This document shows, piece after piece, positions 37,121 through 45,934 of a DNA stretch of 64,000 nucleotides; the first letter of the stretch is position 1; each line of letters begins with the position of its first letter. The position numbers and the translations under genes were made by a program. Location: positions 80,720-144,719 of the forward strand of contig PNOH01000005.1 of assembly GCA_013824715.1 (NCBI GenBank). The letters run 5' to 3'. The notes under the pieces are model-generated. The model was not told where the DNA came from. It saw nothing but the letters and a program-made list of their open reading frames with translations, and did no database searches. The stretch is from Odoribacter sp. Its GTDB lineage: Bacteria > Bacteroidota > Bacteroidia > Bacteroidales > Prolixibacteraceae.

Positions 37121-37128
37121 CAAATATA
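37121..37128 (-). promoter_or_regulatory. Candidate -7 box of gldJ
   Basis: Read leftwards, TATATTTG fits TAnnTTTG 34 bases before the gldJ ATG (37086). A matching -33 element is not clear. Confidence 0.45.
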
Positions 37129-37196
37129 ACTAAATTGTTGAATTGATATTGTTCAGGTAATCAATCTTTTTTTTACAGATGTTTGATTCTGCTGTA

Positions 37197-37204
37197 TATC
37201 TTTG
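37197..37204 (+). promoter_or_regulatory. Candidate -7 box of porU
   Basis: TATCTTTG fits TAnnTTTG about 107 bases before the porU ATG at 37312. Together with the opposing box at 37121-37128 it would make this a compact divergent promoter for two T9SS genes. Confidence 0.35.
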
Positions 37205-37311
37205 CTTCCACTGGCAGCATTTAGTAATAATTTTATTTACTTTGGAAACATAACATTATACTATTGGCATAAATAATCCGTTTACTCAGTACTGAAATTT
37301 ATAACCCCAAA

Positions 37312-40300
37312 ATGTCAAGATTATTTTTTTTCTGTTTATTTTTTTTCTTAACATCAACCAGCAGGGCAGATGATTTTAAAAGAACAATCCATTGGTATAA
37401 GAATGAACAGATTGGCGGGGAAAATTTGAAGTCATTGCCAGAGTTTGAAGGCAGCATAACAACAAGTCAGACCGGGCTCCCGTATTGGTTTGAGAGCTTT
37501 GAACTGGGTGAAACAGAAATTGAAGTGGTTCTTAAAGATGTTGTTTTTGAGTTTAGTGATGATAGTTTATTTGATTCAAGCCTGATTACGGCAGACAATC
37601 TGCAATATTGGCAGGAAATTGGCTCATCTTCAGGAAAATCATTTTTGCGCTTGACGATCAATCCATTTATCCGAAGAGATAACCGGATCGGGAAGTTGGT
37701 CGGGTTCACGGTTTCAATTCAGGAGAAACCTATGCTTTTAAAAGCAGCAAAAGCTTCCTATCCCTGGAAATCGTCTTCGGTATTGGCAACCGGTAAATGG
37801 ACAAAGATTAAAACCAAAACTAAAGGTATTTATAAAATCACTTTCGATCAGCTTAAATCGTGGGGATATCCGAATCCGGATCAGGTTGCGGTGTATGGGA
37901 ATGGAGGGTACATGTTGTCAACTCTTAACCGTGAATTGCCATTGGATGATTTGAATGCCTGTCCGATTTATAAAGGGAAAGACAATTCGGGTAAGGATTG
38001 TATCTTTTTTTACTCGACAGGTTCAGTTAAATTCAATCAGGATGTTGAAACAGGTAGTTTAAATCATCAGCAGAATTATTATGCTTCTGAGTCGTATTTT
38101 TATCTTACCGATTTAGGAAATGTAAAAACCATTGGTAAAGTTGCTGAAATAACTGAACCTGCCGGGCAACAAGTGTTTTCATTCCCGAATTACACTTTTT
38201 CCGAAAAAGAATTGTCAAACCTGATTTCTTCCGGAAGCCAATGGTTTGGAGAACAGTTCAAACCGGGAGGATCAAACACGATTAACCTGTTACTTGACGA
38301 TCCTGACTTAACAAAACAAGCACGATTTTCAGTTTACGTTGCCGGGAGATCATCATCCGCCAGTAGCATGAATGTTTCGCTGAATGGGAAACCGGTCAAA
38401 GATATTTCTTTTCAAACAGTTGATGTTGGCGATCCAACCGTTTACTTTGCCGACGACCGGGTAGTGGAATTTACGGAACCCCTTCCTTCAAAAAATCTTC
38501 AGGTTAAGTTAACTTATAGCGCCTCCAACAGCTCGTCAGATGCCTGGCTCGATTATGTATCGATAAATTATCAGAGCCTTCTCAGTATCAATTCTGATGT
38601 GTATATCTTTAGAGGTAGGGGGGTAAACGGTCAAATTCAGGTATCAGAGTTTGTCCTGAATGGAGCCACATCGGCAACTAAAATTTTTGATGTTACCGAT
38701 TTGAGTAACATATCCGAAATACCGGCAACTTATGCAAACAGTCAGTTGAAGTTTAAATCGAATTCTTCCCTTCTACGCGAATATATTGCTTTTAATCCGG
38801 CAGGTACAATTCCGGCTCCGGAATTGGCAGGAGTTGTAGCCAACCAAAATCTACATGCCGGAGATTTGTCAGAGTTAATAATCGTTTCACATCCGGCTTT
38901 ATTGAATGCGGCCAACGATTTGGCCAATTTTCACCGGACAACCGATCAAATGTCGGTGCAGGTGATGACGCCGGAACTTATTTACAACGAATTTTCAGGA
39001 GGGCTTCCCGATCCATCCGGATTTCGGAATTATTTCAGGATGTGTTACGACAGAGGGAAACAAAGTGGAAAAAACACCTTGAAATACATTTTGCTGATGG
39101 GTGACGGAACATACGACAACCGAAATATATTGGGTAAAAACCTGAATATGATCCCAACTTTTCAGTCGGATAATTCACTTTCGCCAACTGAATCGTTTGT
39201 TACCGACGATTTTTTTGTTATTCTGGATGAAAATGAAGGTGGTTATTCAGGTACAGTTGATTTGGGAATTGGCCGCTTACCTGCACGAACTCCTGATGAG
39301 GCCCGGATTGTTGTGGATAAAATCAGGAATTATCAAAAGCAGGAGGCAATGGGGAATTGGCGAAATGTGGTGACTTTCATAGGCGACGATGAAGATAACA
39401 GCACTCACATGGAGCAGGCTGAAAGTATGGCCAACTTTATAAATAAAACTTATCCTGCTTTTGTTACCGACAAAATTTATTTTGATGCTTACCGGCAGTT
39501 ATCAACTTCGGGAGGCGAAAAATATCCCGATGTGACCACAGCCATCAACAACAGGGTGAAACAGGGCACTCTGGTTATGAATTACACCGGACATGCCAAC
39601 GAGAAAAATCTGGCAGATGAAAATGTCCTTGATATAGGAATTATTAATACATGGAGTAATTACAAACGATTACCGATTTTTGTGACTGCTACCTGTGAAT
39701 TCAGCCGTTTCGATTCGAACGAAACATCGGCTGGAGAGCATATTCTTTTCAATCCGGCAGGAGGTGGAATTGGTTTGTTTTCTACAACACGGCTGGTTTA
39801 TTCAGGCGCCAATTTTGTTTTGAACAGCAAATTTTTCAAATACATTTTTGAAAAAGACCAGTCAGGTAAAAACTTGCGTTTAGGCGATGTGATGCGCCTG
39901 GCAAAGGCTTCGGCCAATACCGGGATCAATCAGTTGAACTTTACTTTGCTGGCCGATCCTGCCTTACGGTTGGCCAATCCAAATCTGAAAGTTGAAACCA
40001 CCAGCATCAACGGGAAAAATGTAGTAACCGGATTGGATACCATTCGGCCACTTTCGGTGGTCACAGTCAGAGGTTATGTTGCCAGCAATACAGGATCTAA
40101 GCTTAGTACTTTCAATGGCGAGATTATTCCAACGGTGTACGATAAAGCCATGCAGGTGAAGACTCTGGGAAATGCAGGTGAAGAACAAATGGATTATACT
40201 GTGCAGAATAATATCATTTATCGTGGTTTGGCCACGGTTAAAAATGGGGACTTCGAATTTTCGTTTTTCGTTCCGAAAGATGTTTCCTACAAACTCGACA

Positions 40301-41055
40301 AAGGCAAGATTCTTTACTATGCCTTTAATGATTCGGTTGATGCACAGGGTTATTTCGATGGTTTTTACATTGGTGGATCTTCGAATGCGGTTATTGCAGA
40401 TTCAAAAGGGCCAGATATTGAGCTTTTCATCAACTCTGAATCATTTAAAGATGGCGGGACAGTGAGTGCAAGCTCTGTTTTAATTGCAAATATTAGAGAC
40501 GATACAGGTATCAATACTGCCGGAACAGGAATCGGTCATGATATTACTGCAGTTTTGGATGGCGATAATTCGAATGTTATGGTGCTGAACGATTATTTTC
40601 AGGCCAGCAGGGATAAATATACTGAAGGTACGATTGTTTTTCCTTTGATTAAACTGGCTGAAGGGAATCATACCCTGAAATTAAAAGTTTGGGATGTAAT
40701 GAGTAATTCATCTGAAAAGGAAATTCGTTTTGTGGTGAAGGACGATTTTCGGATTGAATCTGTCTTATGTTATCCGAATCCGATGCAGGAGCAAACCAGC
40801 TTTGTTTTCACACACAATCAGCCTGACGAAACATTCAAGGTAGATTTGGAGGTTTTTCAGTCATCAGGTACCAGGGTTGATTTGATATCGTCAAAAGTTA
40901 GTTCGCAGGGAACGGAAAGCCTGCCATTGGAATGGGTACCATCATCGAGGATGGTGAAAATGAGGCCGGGAGTATATATTTACAGGATTTCAGTTACAAC
41001 TCCTGAAGGGAAGTCTGGTAGCGCATCAGGCAGGCTTGTTTTTGTGCATCGTTAA
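37312..41055 (+). CDS. porU: Type IX secretion system sortase PorU
   Basis: This 1247-residue outer-surface protease of the gingipain (C25) family removes the C-terminal signal of T9SS cargo and links cargo to A-LPS. It has a signal peptide (about 1-19), a long N-terminal beta region, then the C25 catalytic core at about 510-900. The histidine is H761 (MNYTGHANEKNL) and the cysteine C795 (FVTATCEFSRFDS). Upstream, LMGDGTYDNRN and VDLGIGRLPARTPDEA fit the C25 core. The tail (IESVLCYPNPM to GVYIYRIS) is itself a T9SS-type C-terminal domain. Genes gldJ (divergent) and porV (downstream) confirm the assignment. Confidence 0.92.
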   Translation: MSRLFFFCLFFFLTSTSRADDFKRTIHWYKNEQIGGENLKSLPEFEGSITTSQTGLPYWFESFELGETEIEVVLKDVVFEFSDDSLFDSSLITADNLQYWQEIGSSSGKSFLRLTINPFIRRDNRIGKLVGFTVSIQEKPMLLKAAKASYPWKSSSVLATGKWTKIKTKTKGIYKITFDQLKSWGYPNPDQVAVYGNGGYMLSTLNRELPLDDLNACPIYKGKDNSGKDCIFFYSTGSVKFNQDVETGSLNHQQNYYASESYFYLTDLGNVKTIGKVAEITEPAGQQVFSFPNYTFSEKELSNLISSGSQWFGEQFKPGGSNTINLLLDDPDLTKQARFSVYVAGRSSSASSMNVSLNGKPVKDISFQTVDVGDPTVYFADDRVVEFTEPLPSKNLQVKLTYSASNSSSDAWLDYVSINYQSLLSINSDVYIFRGRGVNGQIQVSEFVLNGATSATKIFDVTDLSNISEIPATYANSQLKFKSNSSLLREYIAFNPAGTIPAPELAGVVANQNLHAGDLSELIIVSHPALLNAANDLANFHRTTDQMSVQVMTPELIYNEFSGGLPDPSGFRNYFRMCYDRGKQSGKNTLKYILLMGDGTYDNRNILGKNLNMIPTFQSDNSLSPTESFVTDDFFVILDENEGGYSGTVDLGIGRLPARTPDEARIVVDKIRNYQKQEAMGNWRNVVTFIGDDEDNSTHMEQAESMANFINKTYPAFVTDKIYFDAYRQLSTSGGEKYPDVTTAINNRVKQGTLVMNYTGHANEKNLADENVLDIGIINTWSNYKRLPIFVTATCEFSRFDSNETSAGEHILFNPAGGGIGLFSTTRLVYSGANFVLNSKFFKYIFEKDQSGKNLRLGDVMRLAKASANTGINQLNFTLLADPALRLANPNLKVETTSINGKNVVTGLDTIRPLSVVTVRGYVASNTGSKLSTFNGEIIPTVYDKAMQVKTLGNAGEEQMDYTVQNNIIYRGLATVKNGDFEFSFFVPKDVSYKLDKGKILYYAFNDSVDAQGYFDGFYIGGSSNAVIADSKGPDIELFINSESFKDGGTVSASSVLIANIRDDTGINTAGTGIGHDITAVLDGDNSNVMVLNDYFQASRDKYTEGTIVFPLIKLAEGNHTLKLKVWDVMSNSSEKEIRFVVKDDFRIESVLCYPNPMQEQTSFVFTHNQPDETFKVDLEVFQSSGTRVDLISSKVSSQGTESLPLEWVPSSRMVKMRPGVYIYRISVTTPEGKSGSASGRLVFVHR

Positions 41056-41151
41056 TTTTTCCACAGGCTTTATTTTTTCTCAATACTATTTTACCACATT
41101 GTCCGTTTAGTTTTTTGAGTTGCCAAATGATGTAACTCTTATACAAAGCTT

Positions 41152-41159
41152 TATATTTG
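41152..41159 (+). promoter_or_regulatory. Candidate -7 box of porV
   Basis: TATATTTG matches TAnnTTTG 28 bases before the porV ATG (41188), suggesting that porV has its own promoter 96 bases after porU. Confidence 0.45.
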
Positions 41160-41187
41160 CACATTCAAAATTTGACCGATTTTCAAA

Positions 41188-42351
41188 ATGAAGAAAATAA
41201 CCCTGTTACTGGCTGTAATTCTTTTTGTTGGATTATCTGTTCAGCTTACCCATGCACAAAGCAGAACATCAACAACCGGAGCCAATACCATCACCACTGG
41301 AGTACCGTTTTTAACAATTGCACCCGATTCGCGTGCCGGGGCAATGGGTGATGCCGGCGTTTCTACCTCTCCTGATGTGAATTCGCAGCACTGGAACCCT
41401 GCCAAATATGCGTTTGCAGAAAGCGAAATGGGTATAGGTCTGTCCTACACACCCTGGCTGCGCAATCTGGTTTCGGATATCAATCTGGCCTATTTAGTTG
41501 GTTACAAACGGTTGGATGACCGACAAACCATGAGCGCTTCGTTGCGGTATTTTACACTAGGCGACATCACCTTCATGAGTGAATATGGTGATCCAACCGG
41601 ACAGCAAAGTCCGAATGAATTTGCGGTTGATATGGGATATACCCGTCTGCTTTCCGAAAATTTTTCAGGAGCGGTAGCGCTTCGATATATTCGATCCGAC
41701 CTCACCGGAGGGCAACTGGTAAATGGAGTAGAAACCCATGCAGGAAATTCGTATGCTGCTGATGTTGCCTTCTATTATCAGAACGAAATACGCATTAACA
41801 GAAAAATATCAACCCTGGCTGCAGGTATCGACATTTCAAACATTGGTAGTAAAATATCATATACCGATGGCGAAACCAAGGATTTCATTCCAACCAATCT
41901 GAAACTGGGGGTATCTTATACCACAGAGATGGATAAATACAATTCGATCACATTTGCCTTCGATGCCAATAAATTGCTCGTTCCTACTCCTGATAGTTCA
42001 AAGGTGGATATTTTTAATGGAACGACTTCAGATAAATCGCCTATAAGTGGGATATTTAGTTCGTTTACTGATGCTCCTGGTGGTATGTCGGAAGAATTTA
42101 AAGAAATTAATTTTTCGGTTGGCGCTGAATATTGGTACAACAAACAGTTTGCCGTTCGTGTAGGCTATTACTACGAAGATGTTACCAAGGGAAACCGTAA
42201 GTTTTTTACTGCAGGCGCCGGGTTAAAAATGAACGTATTCGCACTTGATTTCTCCTATCTGCTTCCTGTTGCACAAAACAATCCTTTAGCCAACACACTT
42301 CGCTTTACACTTTCGTTCGACTTTGAAGCCTTTAACAAGCAGAGGAAATAA
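41188..42351 (+). CDS. porV: Type IX secretion outer-membrane protein PorV (LptO)
   Basis: This 387-residue FadL-like beta-barrel shuttles T9SS cargo from the translocon to PorU. It has a signal peptide MKKITLLLAVILFVGLSVQL ending near AQS. The early signature FLTIAPDSRAGAMGDAGVST with WNPAKYAFAES is typical of PorV/PorP-like barrels, and amphipathic strands continue to a C-terminal RFTLSFDFE. porU precedes it, giving the porU-porV order conserved in Bacteroidota. One base separates its stop from the ispF ATG. Confidence 0.9.
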   Translation: MKKITLLLAVILFVGLSVQLTHAQSRTSTTGANTITTGVPFLTIAPDSRAGAMGDAGVSTSPDVNSQHWNPAKYAFAESEMGIGLSYTPWLRNLVSDINLAYLVGYKRLDDRQTMSASLRYFTLGDITFMSEYGDPTGQQSPNEFAVDMGYTRLLSENFSGAVALRYIRSDLTGGQLVNGVETHAGNSYAADVAFYYQNEIRINRKISTLAAGIDISNIGSKISYTDGETKDFIPTNLKLGVSYTTEMDKYNSITFAFDANKLLVPTPDSSKVDIFNGTTSDKSPISGIFSSFTDAPGGMSEEFKEINFSVGAEYWYNKQFAVRVGYYYEDVTKGNRKFFTAGAGLKMNVFALDFSYLLPVAQNNPLANTLRFTLSFDFEAFNKQRK

Positions 42352-42352
42352 A

Positions 42353-42835
42353 ATGAATTTCAGAATTGGATACGGATATGATGTACACCGTTTAGCCGAA
42401 GGGGAAACCTTGTGGCTGGGAGGTGTTCTTGTTCCACACAGCAAAGGCACAATTGCCCATTCTGACGGCGATGTGCTGATTCATGCCCTTTGCGATGCCA
42501 TGCTGGGAGCCGCTAAAATGGGCGATATTGGCCGGCATTTCCCCGATACTTCTTCAGAATACAAAAATATTGACAGCAAAATCTTACTGCTCAAAACCAA
42601 TGAACTGATCGCTACAAAAAATTACCGGGTTGGAAACCTGGATGTTACCGTTGCAGCTCAAAATCCAAGGCTCAAACCATTTATTCCTGAAATGGAAGAA
42701 ACAATCGCCCGGATTCTCGGAATTGAGGTGGATGTTGTTTCAATCAAAGCTACCACCACCGAAGAGCTTGGTTTTGAGGGCAGGGAAGAAGGAATTTCGG
42801 TTCATGCAGTGGTTTTGCTTGAAAAAAACAGATAA
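42353..42835 (+). CDS. ispF: 2-C-methyl-D-erythritol 2,4-cyclodiphosphate synthase
   Basis: About 160 residues from the ATG at 42353; an earlier in-frame start lies inside porV and does not fit the family. It cyclises CDP-ME-2-phosphate in the MEP isoprenoid pathway. Metal and active-site motifs are GYDVHRLAEGE (D and H), IAHSDGDVLIHALCDAMLG and HFPDTSSEY, and the C-terminal TTEELGFEGREEGI. The MEP pathway would feed isoprenoid precursors to the terpenoid genes at 45935-52401, though the genes are not co-transcribed. Confidence 0.95.
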   Translation: MNFRIGYGYDVHRLAEGETLWLGGVLVPHSKGTIAHSDGDVLIHALCDAMLGAAKMGDIGRHFPDTSSEYKNIDSKILLLKTNELIATKNYRVGNLDVTVAAQNPRLKPFIPEMEETIARILGIEVDVVSIKATTTEELGFEGREEGISVHAVVLLEKNR

Positions 42836-42900
42836 ATCTCCAATTTCATTTGTAATTTAATTGACTGAATTTTAGTAATTTTGATAGAAAGTTTAAACAA

Positions 42901-43083
42901 ATGATTACCAAAGAGCAAATAAAAAATACCCTCGATTGTCTTCCTGAAAATGTTAGTATTGAGCAGGTTATTGAGCATCTTATCTTTTTGGATAAGGTAC
43001 AGAAAGGTATTGATGATTCAGAAAACGGACGAACAAATTCCGTTGAGGAAGCTAAACAAAAGCTAAATAAATGGTTGAAATAA
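42901..43083 (+). CDS. Antitoxin of a ParE/RelE-type module
   Basis: This 60-residue protein, MITKEQIKNTLDCLPENVSI and a lysine-rich C-terminus (EEAKQKLNKWLK), is encoded 13 bases into the start of the toxin gene. The size, charge pattern and overlap match RelB/ParD-like antitoxins whose C-terminal helix masks the toxin. I cannot see a ribbon-helix-helix motif with confidence. Confidence 0.75.
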   Translation: MITKEQIKNTLDCLPENVSIEQVIEHLIFLDKVQKGIDDSENGRTNSVEEAKQKLNKWLK

Positions 43084-43388
43084 TCTGGACTGACAATGCA
43101 ATTCAAGATTTGAATGAGATTGGAGATTACATTAGTCTCGATTCAACTAAATATGCTGAACGGACAGTTTCTACTTTATTTGATGCTCCATCAATTCTAT
43201 TTAATCATCCCAGAGCTGGAAAAGTTGTTCCTGAATTTGCCTCACAAGCAATCAGGGAATTAATTCTGGGAAATTACCGGATTATCTATCGGATTGTCAA
43301 CTATACCCGAATAGATATTCTGACAGTTCATAATTGTTCACGGTTGATCAGAAATGTAATTTCCTTTATAGATGAAGATATTTCCTAA
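43071..43388 (+). CDS. ParE/RelE-family toxin
   Basis: This 105-residue toxin begins MVEIIWTDNAIQDLNEIGDY, the usual ParE opening, and continues to the core strands IRELILGNYRIIYRIV and IDILTVHNCSRLI (RYRIIYR-like pattern and a late HxxR-like end). ParE toxins poison gyrase, while RelE toxins cut mRNA; the sequence fits the ParE/RelE superfamily without deciding. The neighbouring gene encodes its antitoxin. Confidence 0.85.
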   Translation: MVEIIWTDNAIQDLNEIGDYISLDSTKYAERTVSTLFDAPSILFNHPRAGKVVPEFASQAIRELILGNYRIIYRIVNYTRIDILTVHNCSRLIRNVISFIDEDIS

Positions 43389-43403
43389 TAAATTGTATTC
43401 CAG

Positions 43404-43766
43404 ATGAAAAAAACCTTGGTAATTGGTGCAAGCAAAAACCCCGACCGCTATTCGTATAAAGCCATTCAGGCATTGGTTTCACATGGTCACGAAGTTGTTG
43501 CCATTGGCTTGCGCGAAGGTCAGGTTTCCGGTGTTTCATTCACTGCCGAAAAACAAGCTTTTGAAAATATTGATACCGTAACTTTGTATGTCGGTCCCCA
43601 AAACCAGCCTGAATATTATTCCTATATTTTGAGTTTAAAGCCCCGGCGTGTCATTTTTAATCCCGGAACCGAAAATCCGGAATTTATCGACCATTTAAAA
43701 GTTGCCGGTATTTATCCTGAAATTGCCTGTACCCTTGTTCTGCTTGCCACCGGGCAATACGAATAA
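43404..43766 (+). CDS. CoA-binding (YccU-like) protein
   Basis: This 120-residue single Rossmann-type CoA_binding_2 domain reads KKTLVIGASKNPDRYSYKAI at the nucleotide loop, then HEVVAIGLREG, and a C-terminal FNPGTENPEF. The family binds CoA but its role is unknown. It lies 15 bases after the ParE-like toxin gene; the link is probably accidental. Confidence 0.85.
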   Translation: MKKTLVIGASKNPDRYSYKAIQALVSHGHEVVAIGLREGQVSGVSFTAEKQAFENIDTVTLYVGPQNQPEYYSYILSLKPRRVIFNPGTENPEFIDHLKVAGIYPEIACTLVLLATGQYE

Positions 43767-43995
43767 TGAAAATGATCCTGACAAGCGGACACTTCCCTCA
43801 AAATATCCGGTCGTATTGACAGGTCGAAGCATGTGGTTCACCTTTTGAAGTATTAGCTATAACGGCAGAATTAAGGCATTCCCCGATAATCTGAGATAGC
43901 TTGTCAGCAGTTTTGCAACATTTGCCAACTTTGTTTTAACAGAGAATGTTCAGATTTTGCTTAAATTAGAAATTAAAATTAAAAAAGTAAATAAA

Positions 43996-44586
43996 ATGAA
44001 AAAGACGTGGATTATTTTAGCAGTAATTGCAGTAGTTATATTTATGGTGGTTTCGTGGTTTTTTGGAACCTACAACAAAATGGTTAGCATGGACGAAGGT
44101 GTGAAGGCACAATGGTCTCAGGTTGAAAACGTTTACCAGCGCCGTGCCGATTTGATCCCTAATCTGGTTAGTACAGTTAAAGGCTATGCCGATTTTGAAC
44201 AGGAAACGCTGACCCAGGTTGTTGAAGCCCGCGCGAAAGCTACTTCGGTGAATATTAATCCTGAAAAACTTGATGCAGAGTCGCTTCAGAATTTCCAGCA
44301 AGCCCAATCAGGTTTATCTTCTGCATTGGGCCGATTGATGGTGGTGGTTGAAAAATATCCTGAATTGAAAGCCAACCAGGGATTTCTGGATTTACAGGCT
44401 CAGTTGGAAGGATCTGAAAACCGGATTACCGTTGAACGCATGAAATTCAATGAAAGCGCTCAGTCATATAACACCTTGATACGCGGAATACCAAATAGTA
44501 TGATTGCAGGTATAGGCGGATTCGAGAAGAAAGCTTACTTTGAGGCCGAAAAGGGCACAGAAAAAGCGCCCGAAGTAAAATTCTAA
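43996..44586 (+). CDS. lemA: LemA family membrane protein
   Basis: About 196 residues from the ATG at 43996 (an upstream in-frame start adds 13 residues before the membrane helix and is unlikely). It has an N-terminal signal anchor (MKKTWIILAVIAVVIFMVVS), then the LemA helical core NKMVSMDEGVKAQWSQVENV, YQRRADLIPNLVSTVKGYA and ENRITVERMKFNESAQSYN. LemA proteins are conserved helical membrane proteins of uncertain function, often next to TPM proteins, as here. Confidence 0.92.
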   Translation: MKKTWIILAVIAVVIFMVVSWFFGTYNKMVSMDEGVKAQWSQVENVYQRRADLIPNLVSTVKGYADFEQETLTQVVEARAKATSVNINPEKLDAESLQNFQQAQSGLSSALGRLMVVVEKYPELKANQGFLDLQAQLEGSENRITVERMKFNESAQSYNTLIRGIPNSMIAGIGGFEKKAYFEAEKGTEKAPEVKF

Positions 44587-44658
44587 AAATAGCAACTGGC
44601 TATTGGCCGCCAACTGCCAGTAGCTTTCTTTAATTCATTTACCACTAATTCCAATAAA

Positions 44659-45102
44659 ATGTCAGTCGAAAATTTTTTCAGTAAAGAAGAAAAGAAGCAG
44701 ATTACTGATGCTATAGCTGAAGCCGAAAAGAATACTTCAGGAGAAATAAGGTTGCACATGGAGGGGCATTGCACCATTGATGTACTCGACCGTGCGGCTT
44801 ATATTTTCGGGAAGCTGAAGATGCTTGAAACTGCCCGGCGAAATGGTGTTTTGTTTTATCTGGCTGTTCACGATCATAAATTTGCCATTATAGGCGATGC
44901 CGGAATAAACCGGATGGTTCCTGCTAATTTCTGGGACGAAATTAAGGAAACGATGCTTGCTTATTTCAAAGAAAGTAAGTTTACTGATGGACTGACAAAA
45001 GGTATCCTGATGGCCGGAGAACAATTAAAAACGAATTTCCCATTCCACAAAGCTGATGTTGACGAACTCACGAACGAAATATCCTTCAATAAAAACATAT
45101 AA
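44659..45102 (+). CDS. TPM-domain protein (short form)
   Basis: This 147-residue protein lacks a clear signal peptide and carries a TPM (TLP18.3/Psb32/MOLO-1) domain: FFSKEEKKQITDAIAEAEKN, SGEIRLHMEG, GVLFYLAVHDHKFAIIGDAG and the late FKESKFTDGLTKGILMAGEQ. TPM domains are linked to membrane-protein upkeep and acid-phosphatase-like activity. It lies between lemA and a longer TPM protein gene that starts at 45104, one base after its stop. Confidence 0.88.
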   Translation: MSVENFFSKEEKKQITDAIAEAEKNTSGEIRLHMEGHCTIDVLDRAAYIFGKLKMLETARRNGVLFYLAVHDHKFAIIGDAGINRMVPANFWDEIKETMLAYFKESKFTDGLTKGILMAGEQLKTNFPFHKADVDELTNEISFNKNI

Positions 45103-45103
45103 A

Positions 45104-45910
45104 ATGAAACACATATTACTGATCTTATTTATTTTGGTGTTTTCCCTTTCAGTTTTTGCGCAGGATATTCCGGAAAGGCCCAATCCACCCCGATTGGTCA
45201 ATGATTTGGCAAATGTTCTTACCGATCAGGAAGAACAGCAATTGGAATCTGAACTGGTTCAGTTTAATGATCAAACATCTACCCAAATTTGTGTGGTTAC
45301 ACTTCCTTCACTTAACGGATATGAAATTTCAGATTTGTCCTTTAAAATCGGCGAAAAGTGGGGCGTTGGACAAAAGGGTAAAAACAATGGAATTGTAATT
45401 GTTTTCAAGCCAAAATCCGGCAATGAAAAGGGCGCTGTTTATGTGGCAGTAGGGTATGGTTTGGAAGGAGTTATTCCTGATGCTGTAGTCAACCGGACTG
45501 TAGTTGATCATGAAATGATTCCCCGGTTTAAAGAGAATGATATATATGGAGGTTTGTCTGCCGGAAGCAAAGTGATTATGGGTCTTGCCTCTGGCGAATA
45601 TACCGCTGAAGCCTATAAAAAGAAAAACAGTGGAAAGAAGAAATCGGAAAAAGGTGGAGGTGGATTTATCCTGGTTGTTCTTTTCATTATTATTTTGGTT
45701 TCAATTTTAAAAGGTGGACGTGGAGGCGGATACAGCACAAGGGGAAGTTTGCCGTTCTGGCTGGCTTTGGGCTTGCTTAGTGGCAACCGTGGAGGCGGTT
45801 CTTTTGGCGGATTCTCCGGAGGAAGCGGTGGCTTCGGAGGTGGTGGCGGAGGATTTGGCGGTTTTGGCGGCGGTGGTTTTGGCGGCGGCGGCGCCGGAGG
45901 AAGCTGGTAA
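45104..45910 (+). CDS. TPM-domain protein (YgcG-like) with glycine-rich tail
   Basis: About 268 residues from the ATG at 45104; the earlier frame lies in the previous gene. It has a signal peptide (MKHILLILFILVFSLSVFAQ), then a TPM domain (about 25-165) with DLANVLTDQEEQQLESEL, QICVVTLPSLNGYEI, GKNNGIVIVFKPKSG and VGYGLEGVIPDAVVNR. A membrane helix lies at about 188-203. The last ~70 residues are glycine/serine/phenylalanine-rich (GGSFGGFSGGSGGFGGGGGG). With lemA and the short TPM gene it forms a three-gene set common in bacteria, presumably for envelope maintenance. Confidence 0.9.
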   Translation: MKHILLILFILVFSLSVFAQDIPERPNPPRLVNDLANVLTDQEEQQLESELVQFNDQTSTQICVVTLPSLNGYEISDLSFKIGEKWGVGQKGKNNGIVIVFKPKSGNEKGAVYVAVGYGLEGVIPDAVVNRTVVDHEMIPRFKENDIYGGLSAGSKVIMGLASGEYTAEAYKKKNSGKKKSEKGGGGFILVVLFIIILVSILKGGRGGGYSTRGSLPFWLALGLLSGNRGGGSFGGFSGGSGGFGGGGGGFGGFGGGGFGGGGAGGSW

Positions 45911-45934
45911 AACTAAAATTCCAGATTCCAAATT

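Noticed and set aside
45707..45931. Alanine/serine/threonine-rich minus-strand frame opposite the glycine-rich TPM tail
   Set aside because: It is the complement of GGC/GGT glycine codons, not a gene.
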